Counted from the first letter of the stretch, positions 1 to 8,935 are shown. The stretch: 64,000 nt of DNA from Sinomonas cellulolyticus (GCF_014656475.1 NZ_BNCM01000007.1:1-64000), one strand, 5' to 3'. Numbers and translations are program-made. Notes: a model not told the origin generated them from the sequence alone.

Positions 1-244
1 CCCATCCTCACAGGACTGCGAGCCCCTTCCATCCCAAGGGGACCACGCTCAAAGTCGAAGACCCCCGAAACGCGAGCCATCCCGCCGTGCCAGGAATCTG
101 GGCGCCGGCCCCGTCCGCCCTGGTGATTCCCGCCGTCGTGCTTCCCGTGCCCCACGCCATCCATCTGCCGTTCCGGCAGCGGTAGGGGACCGTCCGCGGC
201 TGGCCGCGGCCGCGCGTCACGAAGCAGTCGGAACGCCTCAGAGA

Positions 245-370
245 TTGACAGTGCGACCGAGCGCACTCATACACGCCGCCATTGACGAGGCCCGCTTCAC
301 CCGATTCCACAAGAAGGTCGTCGCCGCCTGCATGGGCCCGATCCTCGACGGCTACATCCCAGCGGACGTC
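245..370 (+). pseudogene. N-terminal remnant of an MFS transporter
   Basis: About 30 codons in one frame (roughly 275-364) read AAIDEARFTRFHKKVVAAC followed by a GPILDGYI-like stretch. This looks like the cytoplasmic N-terminus and start of helix 1 of sugar/inositol-type MFS permeases, where the usual wording is CxGGPxLDGYILSI. The match stops abruptly after Gly-Tyr-Ile and the frame continues into arginine-rich shadow sequence, so helix 1 is not completed. One Gly codon also seems to be missing. I read it as the stub left after deletion of a transporter gene. The identification rests on recalled family sequence and is moderate at best. Confidence 0.4.
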
Positions 371-390
371 GCCTGTAGGAGGCGGAGCCG

Positions 391-888
391 TCACTCTGTC
401 TCGGGCCCCTCGTGTTCGGGGCCAAAGTGGTCGAGTGCTGCCATCAGCGATGGGGATTCTTGGTTGGTCCTTCGCTTCACGAACTGGAGGACATCCCACA
501 CGGTCGGGCTACGGTCATGGTTGCTGTCGAGTGCCAGAATGGGGAGCCCCCAAGTGTCCACATTCCAGCGCCAGCCCGGCCGCTCGTCGCAGAGCAGGTC
601 CCCGACGAAGTAGGCGACCTCGATCATAATCGGCCCGTTCACGTCGATCGTCTTCTCGGCTATGGCCCGGTCCAGGATATGGACCCCGTCTCTGCCCGTC
701 AGGCGTAAGCCGTGGAGCGACGCCCATGCTGTCAGAAGGGGGTATTGGGCGATGCGCGCAAGGTCGAGAGTTCTCAGTGGGTCAGTGCTGTCGATGGGGC
801 GGTAGACCCCCACCCGTTCGTTGGGGTGTTCGCCTCCATAGGGTCGCGGAAGCCGGGGGCGGTGCCGCTTTTCTCGACTGTGCTCCAT
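391..888 (-). CDS. Hypothetical protein, 165 aa
   Basis: I do not recognise this protein with confidence. It is soluble, with no signal peptide or membrane segment. The centre has an alpha/beta pattern (IMIEVAYFVGDLLCDERPGW, then RWNVDTWGLPILAL), reminiscent of small proteins in which a helix precedes a Gly-Trp-x-Val strand, such as DUF3806-like domains. The ATG at 886-888 has no Shine-Dalgarno, but TAGCTT lies 6 nt upstream on the coding strand, as expected for a leaderless transcript. It heads a run of small orphan genes. The last 15 residues are acidic and probably disordered. Confidence 0.6.
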   Translation of the reverse strand: MEHSREKRHRPRLPRPYGGEHPNERVGVYRPIDSTDPLRTLDLARIAQYPLLTAWASLHGLRLTGRDGVHILDRAIAEKTIDVNGPIMIEVAYFVGDLLCDERPGWRWNVDTWGLPILALDSNHDRSPTVWDVLQFVKRRTNQESPSLMAALDHFGPEHEGPETE

Positions 889-940
889 GTCGTCAAGCTA
901 GCAGCGGTATTCAGATCCCGGTGTCCTCGATCAGGGACTG

Positions 941-1363
941 CTATCCGGGGACGTCTGCGAAGTACTGCGCCACATCGTAGTTGGCGATGAGTCTTGCCAG
1001 GCCGACTGGGCTCTGGCCGCTCGCGTTTGCGTGCAGCGGATCGGCGCCATGGGCGCGAAGAAGGCCAATCAGCTCGCCCCGTCCCTTGGAGTTGAACACG
1101 GCCACCCACAACGGGGTGTCGCCGAAGACGTTCTCGGCATCCACCTTTGCGCCCGCCTCGATCAGTCTGGTGGCCGCTGCCGTGGCGAACTCCTGAGCCG
1201 CGAGGTGAAGCGGCGTGAAGCCTTGGCGGTCTGCTACATCGGGCGATGTCCGCCCGGCGAGCAGCCGCGCCACTGCCTTAGGGTCGTCTTCGAGCGCGGC
1301 GTAGTGGAGCGGCGAACGCCCCGCGGGGTCCGACACGCGCCTGGGCTCGCTCTCCGCGCTCAT
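941..1363 (-). CDS. Ankyrin-repeat protein
   Basis: The 140-residue protein carries about three ankyrin repeats. The signature turns are GRSPLHYAALEDDPKAVARLL (residues about 15-35), GFTPLHLAAQE (about 48-58) and GDTPLWVAVF (about 81-90), followed by a capping repeat GQSPVGLARL. Ankyrin stacks bind proteins, so a partner-binding or immunity-type role is possible, but no partner is identifiable. It overlaps the upstream DUF2750 gene by 4 bp (ATGA), so the two are translationally coupled and probably work or are expressed together. No secretion signal is present. Confidence 0.85.
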   Translation of the reverse strand: MSAESEPRRVSDPAGRSPLHYAALEDDPKAVARLLAGRTSPDVADRQGFTPLHLAAQEFATAAATRLIEAGAKVDAENVFGDTPLWVAVFNSKGRGELIGLLRAHGADPLHANASGQSPVGLARLIANYDVAQYFADVPG

Positions 1364-1716
1364 CCGGCGGCTCCGGCACAGAGGCGCGTGCGCACTTCAG
1401 CCGGCTTGAAGTCGAAGCCGGTGGCCCCGGTGCCGCTCCAGTTGAGGCCCAAGAGGATTTCGTCGCGCTCGAGTCCGTCGATCCACCGGGCCCTCCATTC
1501 CTCCAGGGGAATGGCCATCGGCTCGAAGCCCCGGTAGGCGGGCACGTTCGCGATGACCTTCTCGGCCCTGCTCCGGAGGGACCAGAAGGGCATCGCGCGG
1601 AGGCCGTGGCCGTTGGGCGGTGCCGGGATGCCGCCTGCGTCGCGGATTGCCCACACTTGGCCGGTCTTGACGATCTCCTTGTAGAAGGCAGCTGCCTGCG
1701 CTGCGCTGACGCTCAT
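1360..1716 (-). CDS. DUF2750 domain protein
   Basis: The whole 118-residue protein matches the DUF2750 pattern as I remember it. It begins with a helical segment SAAQAAAFYKEIVKTGQVWA, continues with IRDAGGIPAP and an MPFWSLRSRAEKVI block, and ends with WRARWIDGLERDEILLGLNW. The family has no established activity and often occurs as a single-domain protein next to other small orphan genes. The ATG lies 6 nt after TAGGCT, suggesting a leaderless promoter for the DUF2750-ankyrin pair. Its stop overlaps the ankyrin start by 4 bp. Confidence 0.85.
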   Translation of the reverse strand: MSVSAAQAAAFYKEIVKTGQVWAIRDAGGIPAPPNGHGLRAMPFWSLRSRAEKVIANVPAYRGFEPMAIPLEEWRARWIDGLERDEILLGLNWSGTGATGFDFKPAEVRTRLCAGAAG

Positions 1717-1775
1717 TCCGCCAGCCTATGTCCGGCTGACATGCCAGCTCGTAGCCGCAGGGAATGCGACGGAGG

Positions 1776-2636
1776 CTAGGCCTTGGGCTGTGGCGGGATC
1801 ATGGCGCCGGTTCGGAGCTCGAAGCCGTTGGGCGCGTAGGCCCGGCCGAGGACTGGGCGGCTGTCCGGTTCGCGGACAAGCACGTTCCCGTGGCCGTCGC
1901 CGACGAGCCAGAGGGTCATCTGCATTCCTGGCCTCCCGCCCGTGAGCCCGGGCAGGGCGGAAGCGCGGCCCGAGAGCAGGAAGGTCCGCTCCTTGTTCTC
2001 GGCATCCAGCACCCACAGCCGGGCACTGACACCACCCTTGTAGATGGTGCGCGCGACGAATCGGACCGTCAGGGACCGCCACGGCTGAGCGCCGCCGGCC
2101 TTCCGGCCCCGCCGGAAGCGGACCAGAGCGAACAGCAGGTACACGGAGGCCCAGAGGACGGGCTGGGCCAGGAGGACAAGGGCGAAGCCGATGTCTCCCC
2201 ACAGGGGGCGGTCGTAGCCGATGATGCGCACCGAGTCCGCGTCGGTGGGGTCCACAGTGACGGTGACGGCGCTTCGGACGGCCGGCAGCTCCCTGCAGGG
2301 TGCGAACCCGGAGAACATGACGGTACGCGGCTGGGGCGAGGAGGCGAGCTGGAGGTAGACCTCGCAGTGCGTCCCCTTGGCGTAGAACTCGTGGGTGCGC
2401 ACCACCGTTGCCGCAGTGGCCGGCCAGTCCTCGTGGAAGGGCCTGGTCAGGAACCAGAAGCCCCCGCCCCAGGCGAGGACTGCCAGAAACGCGAGGACGA
2501 TTGCCACCCGGAGCCGTACGAGGTGCCGGTGCCGCAGACCCGACTCCACCCACGCCGGGCCGTCCCCGGCGGGGCGCCCGTCAGAGACGAGTTCCAGATC
2601 CGGTGTGAGCGTCAGGAGTTCAGGATCACCGCCCAT
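1776..2636 (-). CDS. Two-helix membrane protein, unknown function
   Basis: I do not recognise a family. The protein has a short cytoplasmic N-terminus, a hydrophobic helix (VRLRVAIVLAFLAVLAWGGGFWFL), an external segment of about 80 residues with two Cys (THCEVYL and APCRELP) that could form a disulfide, and a second helix (IGFALVLLAQPVLWASVYLLFALV). An Arg-rich turn and a C-terminal domain of about 110 residues follow. The layout resembles actinobacterial DUF3592-like proteins. I chose the ATG at 2634-2636 because a strong purine-rich Shine-Dalgarno (agggggaagg) lies 4 nt upstream. A GTG at 2661-2663 would add nine residues and overlap the preceding stop. Confidence 0.7.
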   Translation of the reverse strand: MGGDPELLTLTPDLELVSDGRPAGDGPAWVESGLRHRHLVRLRVAIVLAFLAVLAWGGGFWFLTRPFHEDWPATAATVVRTHEFYAKGTHCEVYLQLASSPQPRTVMFSGFAPCRELPAVRSAVTVTVDPTDADSVRIIGYDRPLWGDIGFALVLLAQPVLWASVYLLFALVRFRRGRKAGGAQPWRSLTVRFVARTIYKGGVSARLWVLDAENKERTFLLSGRASALPGLTGGRPGMQMTLWLVGDGHGNVLVREPDSRPVLGRAYAPNGFELRTGAMIPPQPKA

Positions 2637-2662
2637 GCTGCCTTCCCCCTCTCGAGCAGGCA

Positions 2663-3937
2663 CTACCCGCGACCATCCCCGGGGCGCGGCCGCGGCGCCT
2701 CTGGCATCGGCGCAGGCTGGGCCGCGGCTGAGCCCTGCGGGTGCTCGGGCAACGGGTCAGGGAAGCCCGCCGCGCTGCGGCGGCGTCTTCGCCTGCCTGT
2801 CGCGATGACCACGGCTGCTCCGAGGAGCATCGCGGCGGCTGCCCCGCCGAAGACGCCAGGAAGGAGGGCCGCAGAGGCATTGCCGTCGGGCGCGCCGCGG
2901 CTGCTGTCCGATGCAGGGCCTGCGTTGGGGACAGGTGCTCCGACCGCCGGGGCGGCCGCGGACTTGGCTCCCGGGTGGGTGAGGGCCGTCGGGAACACGG
3001 TGACGGAGCTGTCCTCGGTGTTGGTCACGATTGCCGACCCGTCGGGCTCGGCTGCGACGTGCCCGGGGTTGTGGTCGGTGGGCAGGAGCGTCGCGGTCTT
3101 CGCGCCGGGCCTGATCACTGAGAGGCCTTGGCTTTCGGAGAGGGCGTAGACCGTGCCATCCGGGCCGACCGCGACTTCCTTGGGCGAGTTCGCGACCGGG
3201 ATCCTGTAGGCCACCGTCGTGCCTGCGGGCTTGATCACGGCGATCTCGTTCGCGGTGATGTCCGTGACGTAGACGGAGCCGTCGGGGCCGACCGCGATGC
3301 CGTGCGGGCTGTCCGTCCGGTCGGGGTTGGCGCTGACCCGGATGGTGCGGGAGGCGCTGGCACCGGGAGAGATGACCGAGACCGTCCCGCCTTCCTGGTT
3401 CGTGACGTAGGCGGTCCCGTCCTTACCGACTGCGATTTCCCTCGGCCCCTTGCCGACGGCAACCTCCCGAACTGGAGCCGACGCGCCCGCGGGGATGACG
3501 GAGACCGTGCCAGGAGCGTAGTTCGGGACGAAAACCGTCCCGTCGGGGCCGGCTGCGATCAGGTGCGCCCCGGCCGGGAGGGGGATAGCGCGGGCGACTT
3601 CACTGGCGCCCTTGAGGACAACGCCGATCTGCTCGTGATTCGCCACGGCATTCCAGCCCTCCGCGTACACGGTCCCGTCCGGGGCGACGGCGAGGCCGGA
3701 GACCTGGTAGCCAACGGCGATCACCCGGGACGGTGCCGACGCACCGGCAGGGAGGACGCTGACCCCGCCGCAGCACGCATAGTGGCCGACGTACGCCGTG
3801 CCCTGGGCGTCGACGACGACCTCGAGCGGGATCCTCGCAACCGGCACGTCGTTCCCGGAATCAGCCGACGACGACGCCGCCCCGGGAAGCAGGAACACCG
3901 CAGTGCAGATCAGACCCAGAACAGCGGAAAACCGCAC
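2663..3937 (-). CDS. Secreted, membrane-anchored beta-propeller (YncE/NHL-like) protein
   Basis: The 424-residue protein begins with a Sec signal peptide (residues about 1-25, AVLGLICTAVFLLPGAASSSA). About seven repeats of roughly 40 residues follow, each with the pattern I/VAVGPDGTVYVT plus a SVI-PAG strand (for example ISPGASASRTI and IKPAGTTVAYRI), typical of YncE or NHL/SMP-30 propellers. After residue about 320 there is an Ala/Pro/Ser-rich linker, a helix (LLPGVFGGAAAAMLLGAAVVIATG), a run of six Arg and a Pro-rich tail. This gives an extracellular propeller on a stalk with a cytoplasmic tail. Function is unknown; such propellers usually bind proteins or ligands. It lies just upstream of the two-helix membrane protein and probably shares its transcript. 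Confidence 0.75.
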   Translation of the reverse strand: MRFSAVLGLICTAVFLLPGAASSSADSGNDVPVARIPLEVVVDAQGTAYVGHYACCGGVSVLPAGASAPSRVIAVGYQVSGLAVAPDGTVYAEGWNAVANHEQIGVVLKGASEVARAIPLPAGAHLIAAGPDGTVFVPNYAPGTVSVIPAGASAPVREVAVGKGPREIAVGKDGTAYVTNQEGGTVSVISPGASASRTIRVSANPDRTDSPHGIAVGPDGSVYVTDITANEIAVIKPAGTTVAYRIPVANSPKEVAVGPDGTVYALSESQGLSVIRPGAKTATLLPTDHNPGHVAAEPDGSAIVTNTEDSSVTVFPTALTHPGAKSAAAPAVGAPVPNAGPASDSSRGAPDGNASAALLPGVFGGAAAAMLLGAAVVIATGRRRRRRSAAGFPDPLPEHPQGSAAAQPAPMPEAPRPRPGDGRG

Positions 3938-4108
3938 CCCAACCCCCCAAGAACGTCGGCGGCCCCATAGCCGCCAAACCGCAGCATACTGCTAGCAGGT
4001 CAGCTGCCTTGCCGAACCAGTCCAGCTCCTTCTGCGCTCCGGGCCCACCAAGTCGGGTCCGGCAAAGGACGCTTTGCGGGCGGAGGCGCTTTCTTTAGAC
4101 TCGCTCCC

Positions 4109-4510
4109 ATGGGGGCTTGGAGTGCTGAACCGTTCGGGAACGACATGGCAGCGGATTTCGCTTGGGAACTCGAGGAGAGCCGGGACTGGGCCCGAGTCGA
4201 AGGGGCGCTGGCCGAAGCGCTTGTTGACGAGTGGCTGGATGCAGACACTGCGAGCGTAGCCATTGCTGCCGCCGAAATCGTCGCCCACGGGCTTGGGCGT
4301 CCGACGCAGTCGGACTCCTACACCCAGAGCGTGGAGGCATTCATTTCCCGCGTAGGCGCTCCACCCGCCGATCTTGTCGGGAAGGCAAAACAAGCTCTGA
4401 CGGCGGCCGAGTCGCCAGACGGCGAGCTGAGTCAGCTCTGGGAGGAGTCCGGCCTCGCCGGCGACTGGGCGGCGGAGAACGCCCGGCTCATGGCGGCCCT
4501 AGGGGGCTAA
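4109..4510 (+). CDS. DUF4259 domain protein
   Basis: The opening MGAWSAEPFGNDMAADFAWEL is the hallmark of DUF4259 (usual form MGAWGxGPFxNDxAADW). It is followed by helical segments rich in Ala and Glu and the AAAEIVAHGLGRP block. The activity of the family is unknown. The ATG lies 7 nt downstream of TAGACT, and TTGCGG sits about 17 nt further upstream, so a leaderless promoter is likely. It converges with the DUF6572 gene, overlapping it tail to tail by 12 bp. Confidence 0.85.
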   Translation: MGAWSAEPFGNDMAADFAWELEESRDWARVEGALAEALVDEWLDADTASVAIAAAEIVAHGLGRPTQSDSYTQSVEAFISRVGAPPADLVGKAKQALTAAESPDGELSQLWEESGLAGDWAAENARLMAALGG

Positions 4511-4879
4511 CGGACGCCACGAACCGATCGCTCTTGGATCCCTCTCCGGCCGTCGGTCGAGGACATTGACGACGAACCGGATGCCGTAGACGAGAAGGCG
4601 TTCCGTTGCGAGGTCAATAAGCTCTTGTGCCTGACGGCTCGGCACCCCTGCACAGTCCAGTTGGATGCGTAGGCCATGGCCCGCGGATTCCGGATACATG
4701 CGCAGCAAGCCCTCGTCGAGGGCGAACATCGCGTAGGTGTTGATCTTCTCCCGGAGCTGGGCGAGCTGCTCAGTCGAGTCCGACCATGGTCGTTGCTCGA
4801 TCATGATGAGCGCGAACTCACCGCTCTCGGCGTGGTGGCTCACCAGATCAATCAGATTCGGTTCATGAACGCCTGCCAT
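4499..4879 (-). CDS. DUF6572-like small protein
   Basis: The pattern NLIDLVSHHAESGEFALIMIEQRPW, followed by QLREKINTYAMFALD, is what I recall for DUF6572: a beta strand pair, then a helix with the K-I/V-N-T-Y motif. The C-terminal half predicts a helix and a strand (ELIDLATERLLVYGIRFVVNVLDRR). The protein is 126 residues, soluble and without signals. It overlaps the end of the convergent DUF4259 gene. Family assignment comes from memory and is less certain than the gene itself. Confidence 0.7.
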   Translation of the reverse strand: MAGVHEPNLIDLVSHHAESGEFALIMIEQRPWSDSTEQLAQLREKINTYAMFALDEGLLRMYPESAGHGLRIQLDCAGVPSRQAQELIDLATERLLVYGIRFVVNVLDRRPERDPRAIGSWRPLAP

Positions 4880-5298
4880 GTCGACCCTTCCGTGACTCCG
4901 CCTCGCGAACTGTATCGGATCCCCATCGGAACAACGCGGCGACCGTTGCCGCCGAAGACTGACTGGCGAGGCTCATACTGGCCGCACAAGGTGTTCGGGG
5001 CCTATCTGCCGGGGTTGAACGGTACCTGAGGCTCGTGGAGTCTATCGACGAGCAGAAGGTGGACTAGGGCAACCTCTCCACCCGCTCCCTTCGGATTCAG
5101 GTTGCACGCGGGTTTCTTCCAGTCTGTCTTCAGAATCGGCTCCTTTTGGTGCGCCCGGCCCGTTGGCCAGGCTCGATTTCTGGTGAATTGCACATCCCCG
5201 GCCGCGGTGTCCGTCGCGTATCTTGAATCGCCGGTGTTGCGCAAGGCACAGGGGCCCGCCCGGGCGCCGCACCGCAGGACACTCAAGAGGAGAACCGC
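4880..5298. other. Intergenic stretch upstream of the nucleobase permease
   Basis: No coding frame here has convincing composition or homology. It must contain the start region of the DUF6572 gene (minus) and the promoter and leader of the permease (plus). A good Shine-Dalgarno (aagaggag) precedes the permease ATG by 6 nt. I see TATCTT around 5219-5224 as a possible -10 box but no convincing -35, and no riboswitch-like fold that I can name. Confidence 0.5.
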
Positions 5299-6759
5299 AT
5301 GACCAGCTCTACGGGTCAAGCCCAGGGCAGCCGGGGACTCGAAGTCCGCTCGATCGATTACGTGCCCCTCGACGAGCGGCACGGGAATGTCTCCAGCATC
5401 GGCCCGCTCTGGTTCATGAGCAACGCCCAGATCGCTACTCTGGCCGTGGGCCTCATCAGCATCACCACCGGTGGGAACCTCATCTGGTCGATGATTGCCA
5501 TCGCGCTCGGCGTCCTGATGGGCACCCTGTTCATGGCCGCGCACTCATCCCAGGGCCCGCACCTCGGCCTGCCCCAGATGATCCAGTCGCGCCCCCAGTT
5601 CGGCTACGTCGGTGCCCTCCTGGTCTGGCTGTTCGCCTATCTGCAGTACGCCGGCTTCAACATCTTCAACACCGTCCTCGCCGGGCAGGCCATCGGGGCG
5701 TCCGTGCACGTGGGCTCCGACGGCATGTGGTTCTGGGTCGTGACCATCGTGGCGGTCGTCGTCGCGCTCTTCGGGTACGACCTCATCCACCGGGCAGAGC
5801 GCTACCTCACCTACCTCACGATCGCGATGCTTGTGCTCCTGACGGTCGCGGCCCTCACGCATCTCGAGGTGCCCGCCTCGACGTTCAACCTGGGCGACTT
5901 CCAGCTCGTGCCGTTCCTTGCCCAGCTCGGCGTGGCCGCCGGCTACCAGATCTCCTGGGCGATCTACGTCTCGGACTACTCCCGCTACCTGCCGCCCGCC
6001 ACCGCCCGCCACACCTTCCGCTACACCTTCTGGGGCAGCGCCCTCGGGGGCATCTGGGTCATGTTCCTGGGCGCCTTCATCGCCGCCGCCGCGGGCAAGG
6101 ACTTCGACACGATCCCGTCCATCGCGGACACAGCGGACAAGCTCTTCCCAGGGTTCGGCTCGATCGCCCTGGGGATCGCCGCCCTCGGCCTCGTTTCCGT
6201 GACCGCGCTGAACATGTACGGCGGATCGCTGACCCTCATCTCCTCGATCGACAGCCTGCGCAAGATCACGCCGACCCTGACCCTGCGCATCGTCACCATC
6301 GGCGTGACCGCGGCGATCTCCGTGGTGCTGGCCAATATTGCCTCCGAGGACTTCCTGGCCAATTTCAACGACTTCCTGCTGCTGGTCCTCTACTTCTTCA
6401 TCCCGTGGACCGCAGTGAACCTCACCGACTACTTCATTGTGCGCAAGGGCCACTACGCCATTGCGGAGATCTTCAAGCCCAACGGAATCTACGGCCGCTG
6501 GGGCTGGCCGGGCATCATCTCCTACCTGGTCGGCTTCGTCGTGATGATCCCGTTCTTCTCGGCGGGCAAGCTGTTCGTCGGGCCGATCGCCGAGGCGCTC
6601 GACGGCGCCGACCTCTCCCTGTTCATCGGTCTGCCCGTCTCCGCCGTCCTCTACTGGCTCCTCACCCGCAAGGTCGATGTGGCCGAGGAGACTAGGCTCG
6701 CCGAAGCGGAGTACGCCGGTCTGGATGCCGCAGCGCACAGGCACACGCTGATCGAGTAG
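5299..6759 (+). CDS. NCS1-family nucleobase:cation symporter (PurP/CodB type)
   Basis: The 486-residue protein has about 12 hydrophobic segments. The N-terminal region reads VRSIDYVPLDERHG then GPLWFMSNAQIATLAVGLIS, as in NCS1 purine/cytosine permeases. Other family marks are the GQPAIG-like ISWAIYVSDYSRYLP segment in the middle (residues about 220-235) and WTAVNLTDYFIVRKG near residue 375-390. It should import a purine, cytosine or related base with H+ or Na+; the exact substrate cannot be told. No base-degrading enzyme is adjacent. The ATG has a strong Shine-Dalgarno. Confidence 0.88.
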   Translation: MTSSTGQAQGSRGLEVRSIDYVPLDERHGNVSSIGPLWFMSNAQIATLAVGLISITTGGNLIWSMIAIALGVLMGTLFMAAHSSQGPHLGLPQMIQSRPQFGYVGALLVWLFAYLQYAGFNIFNTVLAGQAIGASVHVGSDGMWFWVVTIVAVVVALFGYDLIHRAERYLTYLTIAMLVLLTVAALTHLEVPASTFNLGDFQLVPFLAQLGVAAGYQISWAIYVSDYSRYLPPATARHTFRYTFWGSALGGIWVMFLGAFIAAAAGKDFDTIPSIADTADKLFPGFGSIALGIAALGLVSVTALNMYGGSLTLISSIDSLRKITPTLTLRIVTIGVTAAISVVLANIASEDFLANFNDFLLLVLYFFIPWTAVNLTDYFIVRKGHYAIAEIFKPNGIYGRWGWPGIISYLVGFVVMIPFFSAGKLFVGPIAEALDGADLSLFIGLPVSAVLYWLLTRKVDVAEETRLAEAEYAGLDAAAHRHTLIE

Positions 6760-6917
6760 AGGGGCCGGGAGGTGCCGGCCTCAGCGGGGACCGCATCAAG
6801 GGATTGGCCACAAAGCCGCCTGTGTGCGCCTGTGTATCTTGTGCGTCTTGTGTTTCTTCGCAGAATCGGCGCGGGTGCCGACTGGTGCTACGGCAAGCAC
6901 ACCCAGGCCGAGGAGCG

Positions 6918-7829
6918 CTAGCCCCGCGCCATCGCCTCACGGTGGGTGCGCAGCTGGAGGAGAGCGGCGTCGAGGAGCGGCGTGGCCACGCCGAGCGCCC
7001 GGGCGCGGGCTGCCATGCCGCCGATGATGTGCTCGGCCTCAGCCGGGTCGCCGTGCTGGAGGTCGCGGTACAGCGAGGACGTGAAGGACGAGCCGGGCTC
7101 GGTGAGCATGGCGGCGTTCTGCCCGTGGCTCTTCTCGCTCACCGGGTGGCCGGCGGCCCGCGCCACGTCCTCCGTCTCGGCGATGGCCCTCAGGATGTGC
7201 TCCTCGCCCCCGGCGGCGAGGATGTCGCCGATGGTGCCGCGGAACAGGCACGTGATGACGCCGGCGGACGCGATGAAGGCCCACTTCTCCCACAGCCGCG
7301 TCTCGACGTCCTCATCCACGCTCAGCCGGATGCCCGGAACGTCGAGCGCCTCGCGGACCTCGTCAGGCACCTGCGCCCCGTGGAACGGGCCGATGGTCAT
7401 GGTGCTCAGCGGGGTCATCTGGACCGCAGCTCCGGCCTCGTCCACGGTCGCCACGATCTTCACGAGCCCGCCCAGCACGCGGCCGGGGTAGGCCCGCTCG
7501 AGGGCGTCGAGGTGGTCCATGCCGTTCAGGAGCGGCAGGACCAGCGTGTCCGGTCCGATCGCCGGCGCCGCCGCGGTGAGGACGCTCGGAACGGCCGGGG
7601 CCTTCACCGCCACGATGACAAGGTCATAGTGGTCGCCGGGTTTGATCTGCGTGAGGGCGCGGACCCGGTGGGTGCGCTGCCCGTCGGGCGCCCGGAAGGT
7701 GAGGCCGTCGCGGTCCAGGGCCTCGGCCCTGCGCGGGCGCACCAGGAACGTGACGTCGCGCCCGGCCTCGATGAGACGCGTTCCGAAGGCTCCGCCGGTC
7801 GCACCGGCGCCGATGATCAGGATCCTCAC
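6918..7829 (-). CDS. 2-dehydropantoate 2-reductase family protein (PanE/ApbA)
   Basis: A Rossmann N-terminus (MRILIIGAGATGGAFGTRL) binds NADP(H). Conserved family positions follow: LPLLNGMDH (the active-site Asn region), LWEKWAFIASAG (catalytic Lys) and GSSFTSSLYRDLQHGDPAEAEHIIGG (substrate-binding Ser and the closing motif). Canonical PanE reduces ketopantoate in pantothenate synthesis, but actinobacteria carry several paralogues acting on other 2-keto acids. No pan gene is nearby, so the substrate is open. The start is GTG at 7827-7829. It is divergent from the next gene. Confidence 0.85.
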   Translation of the reverse strand: MRILIIGAGATGGAFGTRLIEAGRDVTFLVRPRRAEALDRDGLTFRAPDGQRTHRVRALTQIKPGDHYDLVIVAVKAPAVPSVLTAAAPAIGPDTLVLPLLNGMDHLDALERAYPGRVLGGLVKIVATVDEAGAAVQMTPLSTMTIGPFHGAQVPDEVREALDVPGIRLSVDEDVETRLWEKWAFIASAGVITCLFRGTIGDILAAGGEEHILRAIAETEDVARAAGHPVSEKSHGQNAAMLTEPGSSFTSSLYRDLQHGDPAEAEHIIGGMAARARALGVATPLLDAALLQLRTHREAMARG

Positions 7830-7845
7830 GGTGCAGGAGTCTATC

Positions 7846-7904
7846 GGTGCGCACGACGCCGGGTGCGCACCGCAGCGGCCCGGCCTCCCGGCGTCGTGCG
7901 CACC
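7846..7904. repeat. Intergenic palindrome with 18-bp perfect arms (ACGACGCCGG family)
   Basis: GGTGCGCACGACGCCGGG at 7846-7863 is perfectly inverted at 7887-7904, with a 23-nt loop that itself holds another TGCGCACCG. It lies between two divergent genes, so it is not a simple terminator. The same GCACGACGC(C/G)GG core recurs in the palindromes near 35,731, 38,121 and 50,752, which suggests a dispersed REP-like element. Confidence 0.7.
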
Positions 7905-7961
7905 GCGTCATGAGGAGGGTCTTCTTTGCCCCCGGCGCCCCCGCCCGGGACAATGAAGAGC

Positions 7962-8849
7962 ATGCCTATCACTCCACCGGGCCTGGCCCTGGCGATGCGC
8001 CTTGTCGCCGCGGGCATCCCCGACGGACTTGCCGCCGTCCTCGCCGAGACGTGCACCGTTCGGCCGGAGAAGCGGACGGGTGAGGCCGGGGCGTGCGTGG
8101 TCGACCAGGCCGCGGCCCTGCAGGTCGTGGAGTGGCTCGAGGCCCAGCTGGGGCCCGGCGCTTCGACCCGCGACGCGGTGGTGGCCATGCTCGGCGCCGG
8201 CGCGGTGCTGTTCGGCGCCGAGGAGTCCGGCCGTCTCGTGCTCAAGCACGTGCCCGCGGCCGCCGAGGCGATCGAGGAGATGTCGCGCGAGTCCGAGGAG
8301 GCGGCGGGCCAGGACCCGCTCGTGTCCGTGGAGGCCCGGGCCGAGCCCCTCATGCTCCGCGCTGCCCTCGAGCGGGCCGCAGCGACGGACCCCCGGTTCG
8401 ACCACGAGCTCTACATGGACGAGTCCGTCCTGCTGCCGGGCTTCCTCCTCGTCACCCGGGAGGACGGCGAGTCCGTGGAGCTCAACGGAGCGCTCGTGAG
8501 CACCCCGGGCGGATTCGTGTTCGTGCTCACCGACAGCATGCTCTCCGGGGCCACGGCCGGTCTGGTCCCGCCGGGGGAGCTCGATCAGGGGGCGCTGGTC
8601 TTCGGCCTCGACCAGCTCGTGGGTGCCGTGTTCTTCGCCCCCGTGGTCCTGGACGGACTCGGGGCGTGGGAGGGCGTGGATTTCGGCCCGTCCCCGGACG
8701 GCGAGCTCTACGCGCACTTCGAGGTGCGCAACCACGCCCTCATCAGCGTCTGCATCGCCTACTCCCAGCTGCCGGCGAGCAAGCAGGACATCCTGCTGCG
8801 CCGCTTCGAGACGATCGCCGAGCGCGTGGACGCGGTGCTGCGGGGATAG
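7962..8849 (+). CDS. Hypothetical cytosolic protein, 295 aa
   Basis: I do not recognise a family. The protein has no signal peptide or helices long enough to span a membrane. It is acidic, with alternating helices and strands. The C-terminal part reads YAHFEVRNHALISVCIAYSQLP and then LRRFETIAERVDAVLRG. The ATG at 7962 is preferred because GACAAT lies 7 nt before it, as in leaderless promoters. Two in-frame ATG/CCC-rich alternatives upstream (7926 and 7953) lack a ribosome-binding site. Just after the stop, GGGGATAGACGC-like units repeat two to three times (8841-8885). Confidence 0.65.
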   Translation: MPITPPGLALAMRLVAAGIPDGLAAVLAETCTVRPEKRTGEAGACVVDQAAALQVVEWLEAQLGPGASTRDAVVAMLGAGAVLFGAEESGRLVLKHVPAAAEAIEEMSRESEEAAGQDPLVSVEARAEPLMLRAALERAAATDPRFDHELYMDESVLLPGFLLVTREDGESVELNGALVSTPGGFVFVLTDSMLSGATAGLVPPGELDQGALVFGLDQLVGAVFFAPVVLDGLGAWEGVDFGPSPDGELYAHFEVRNHALISVCIAYSQLPASKQDILLRRFETIAERVDAVLRG

Positions 8850-8935
8850 ACGCACTGCGGGGATAGACGCGCTGCGGGGAGAGACGGGACCTAGGTCTAT
8901 TCCCCAGCACTCCGGCGCCCTCGTAGCGTCGGACC

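Noticed and set aside
5223..6695. Long alternative frames over the NCS1 permease, on both strands
   Set aside because: They lack hydrophobic helices and are rich in Arg, Pro and His. The permease frame has a Shine-Dalgarno and family motifs.
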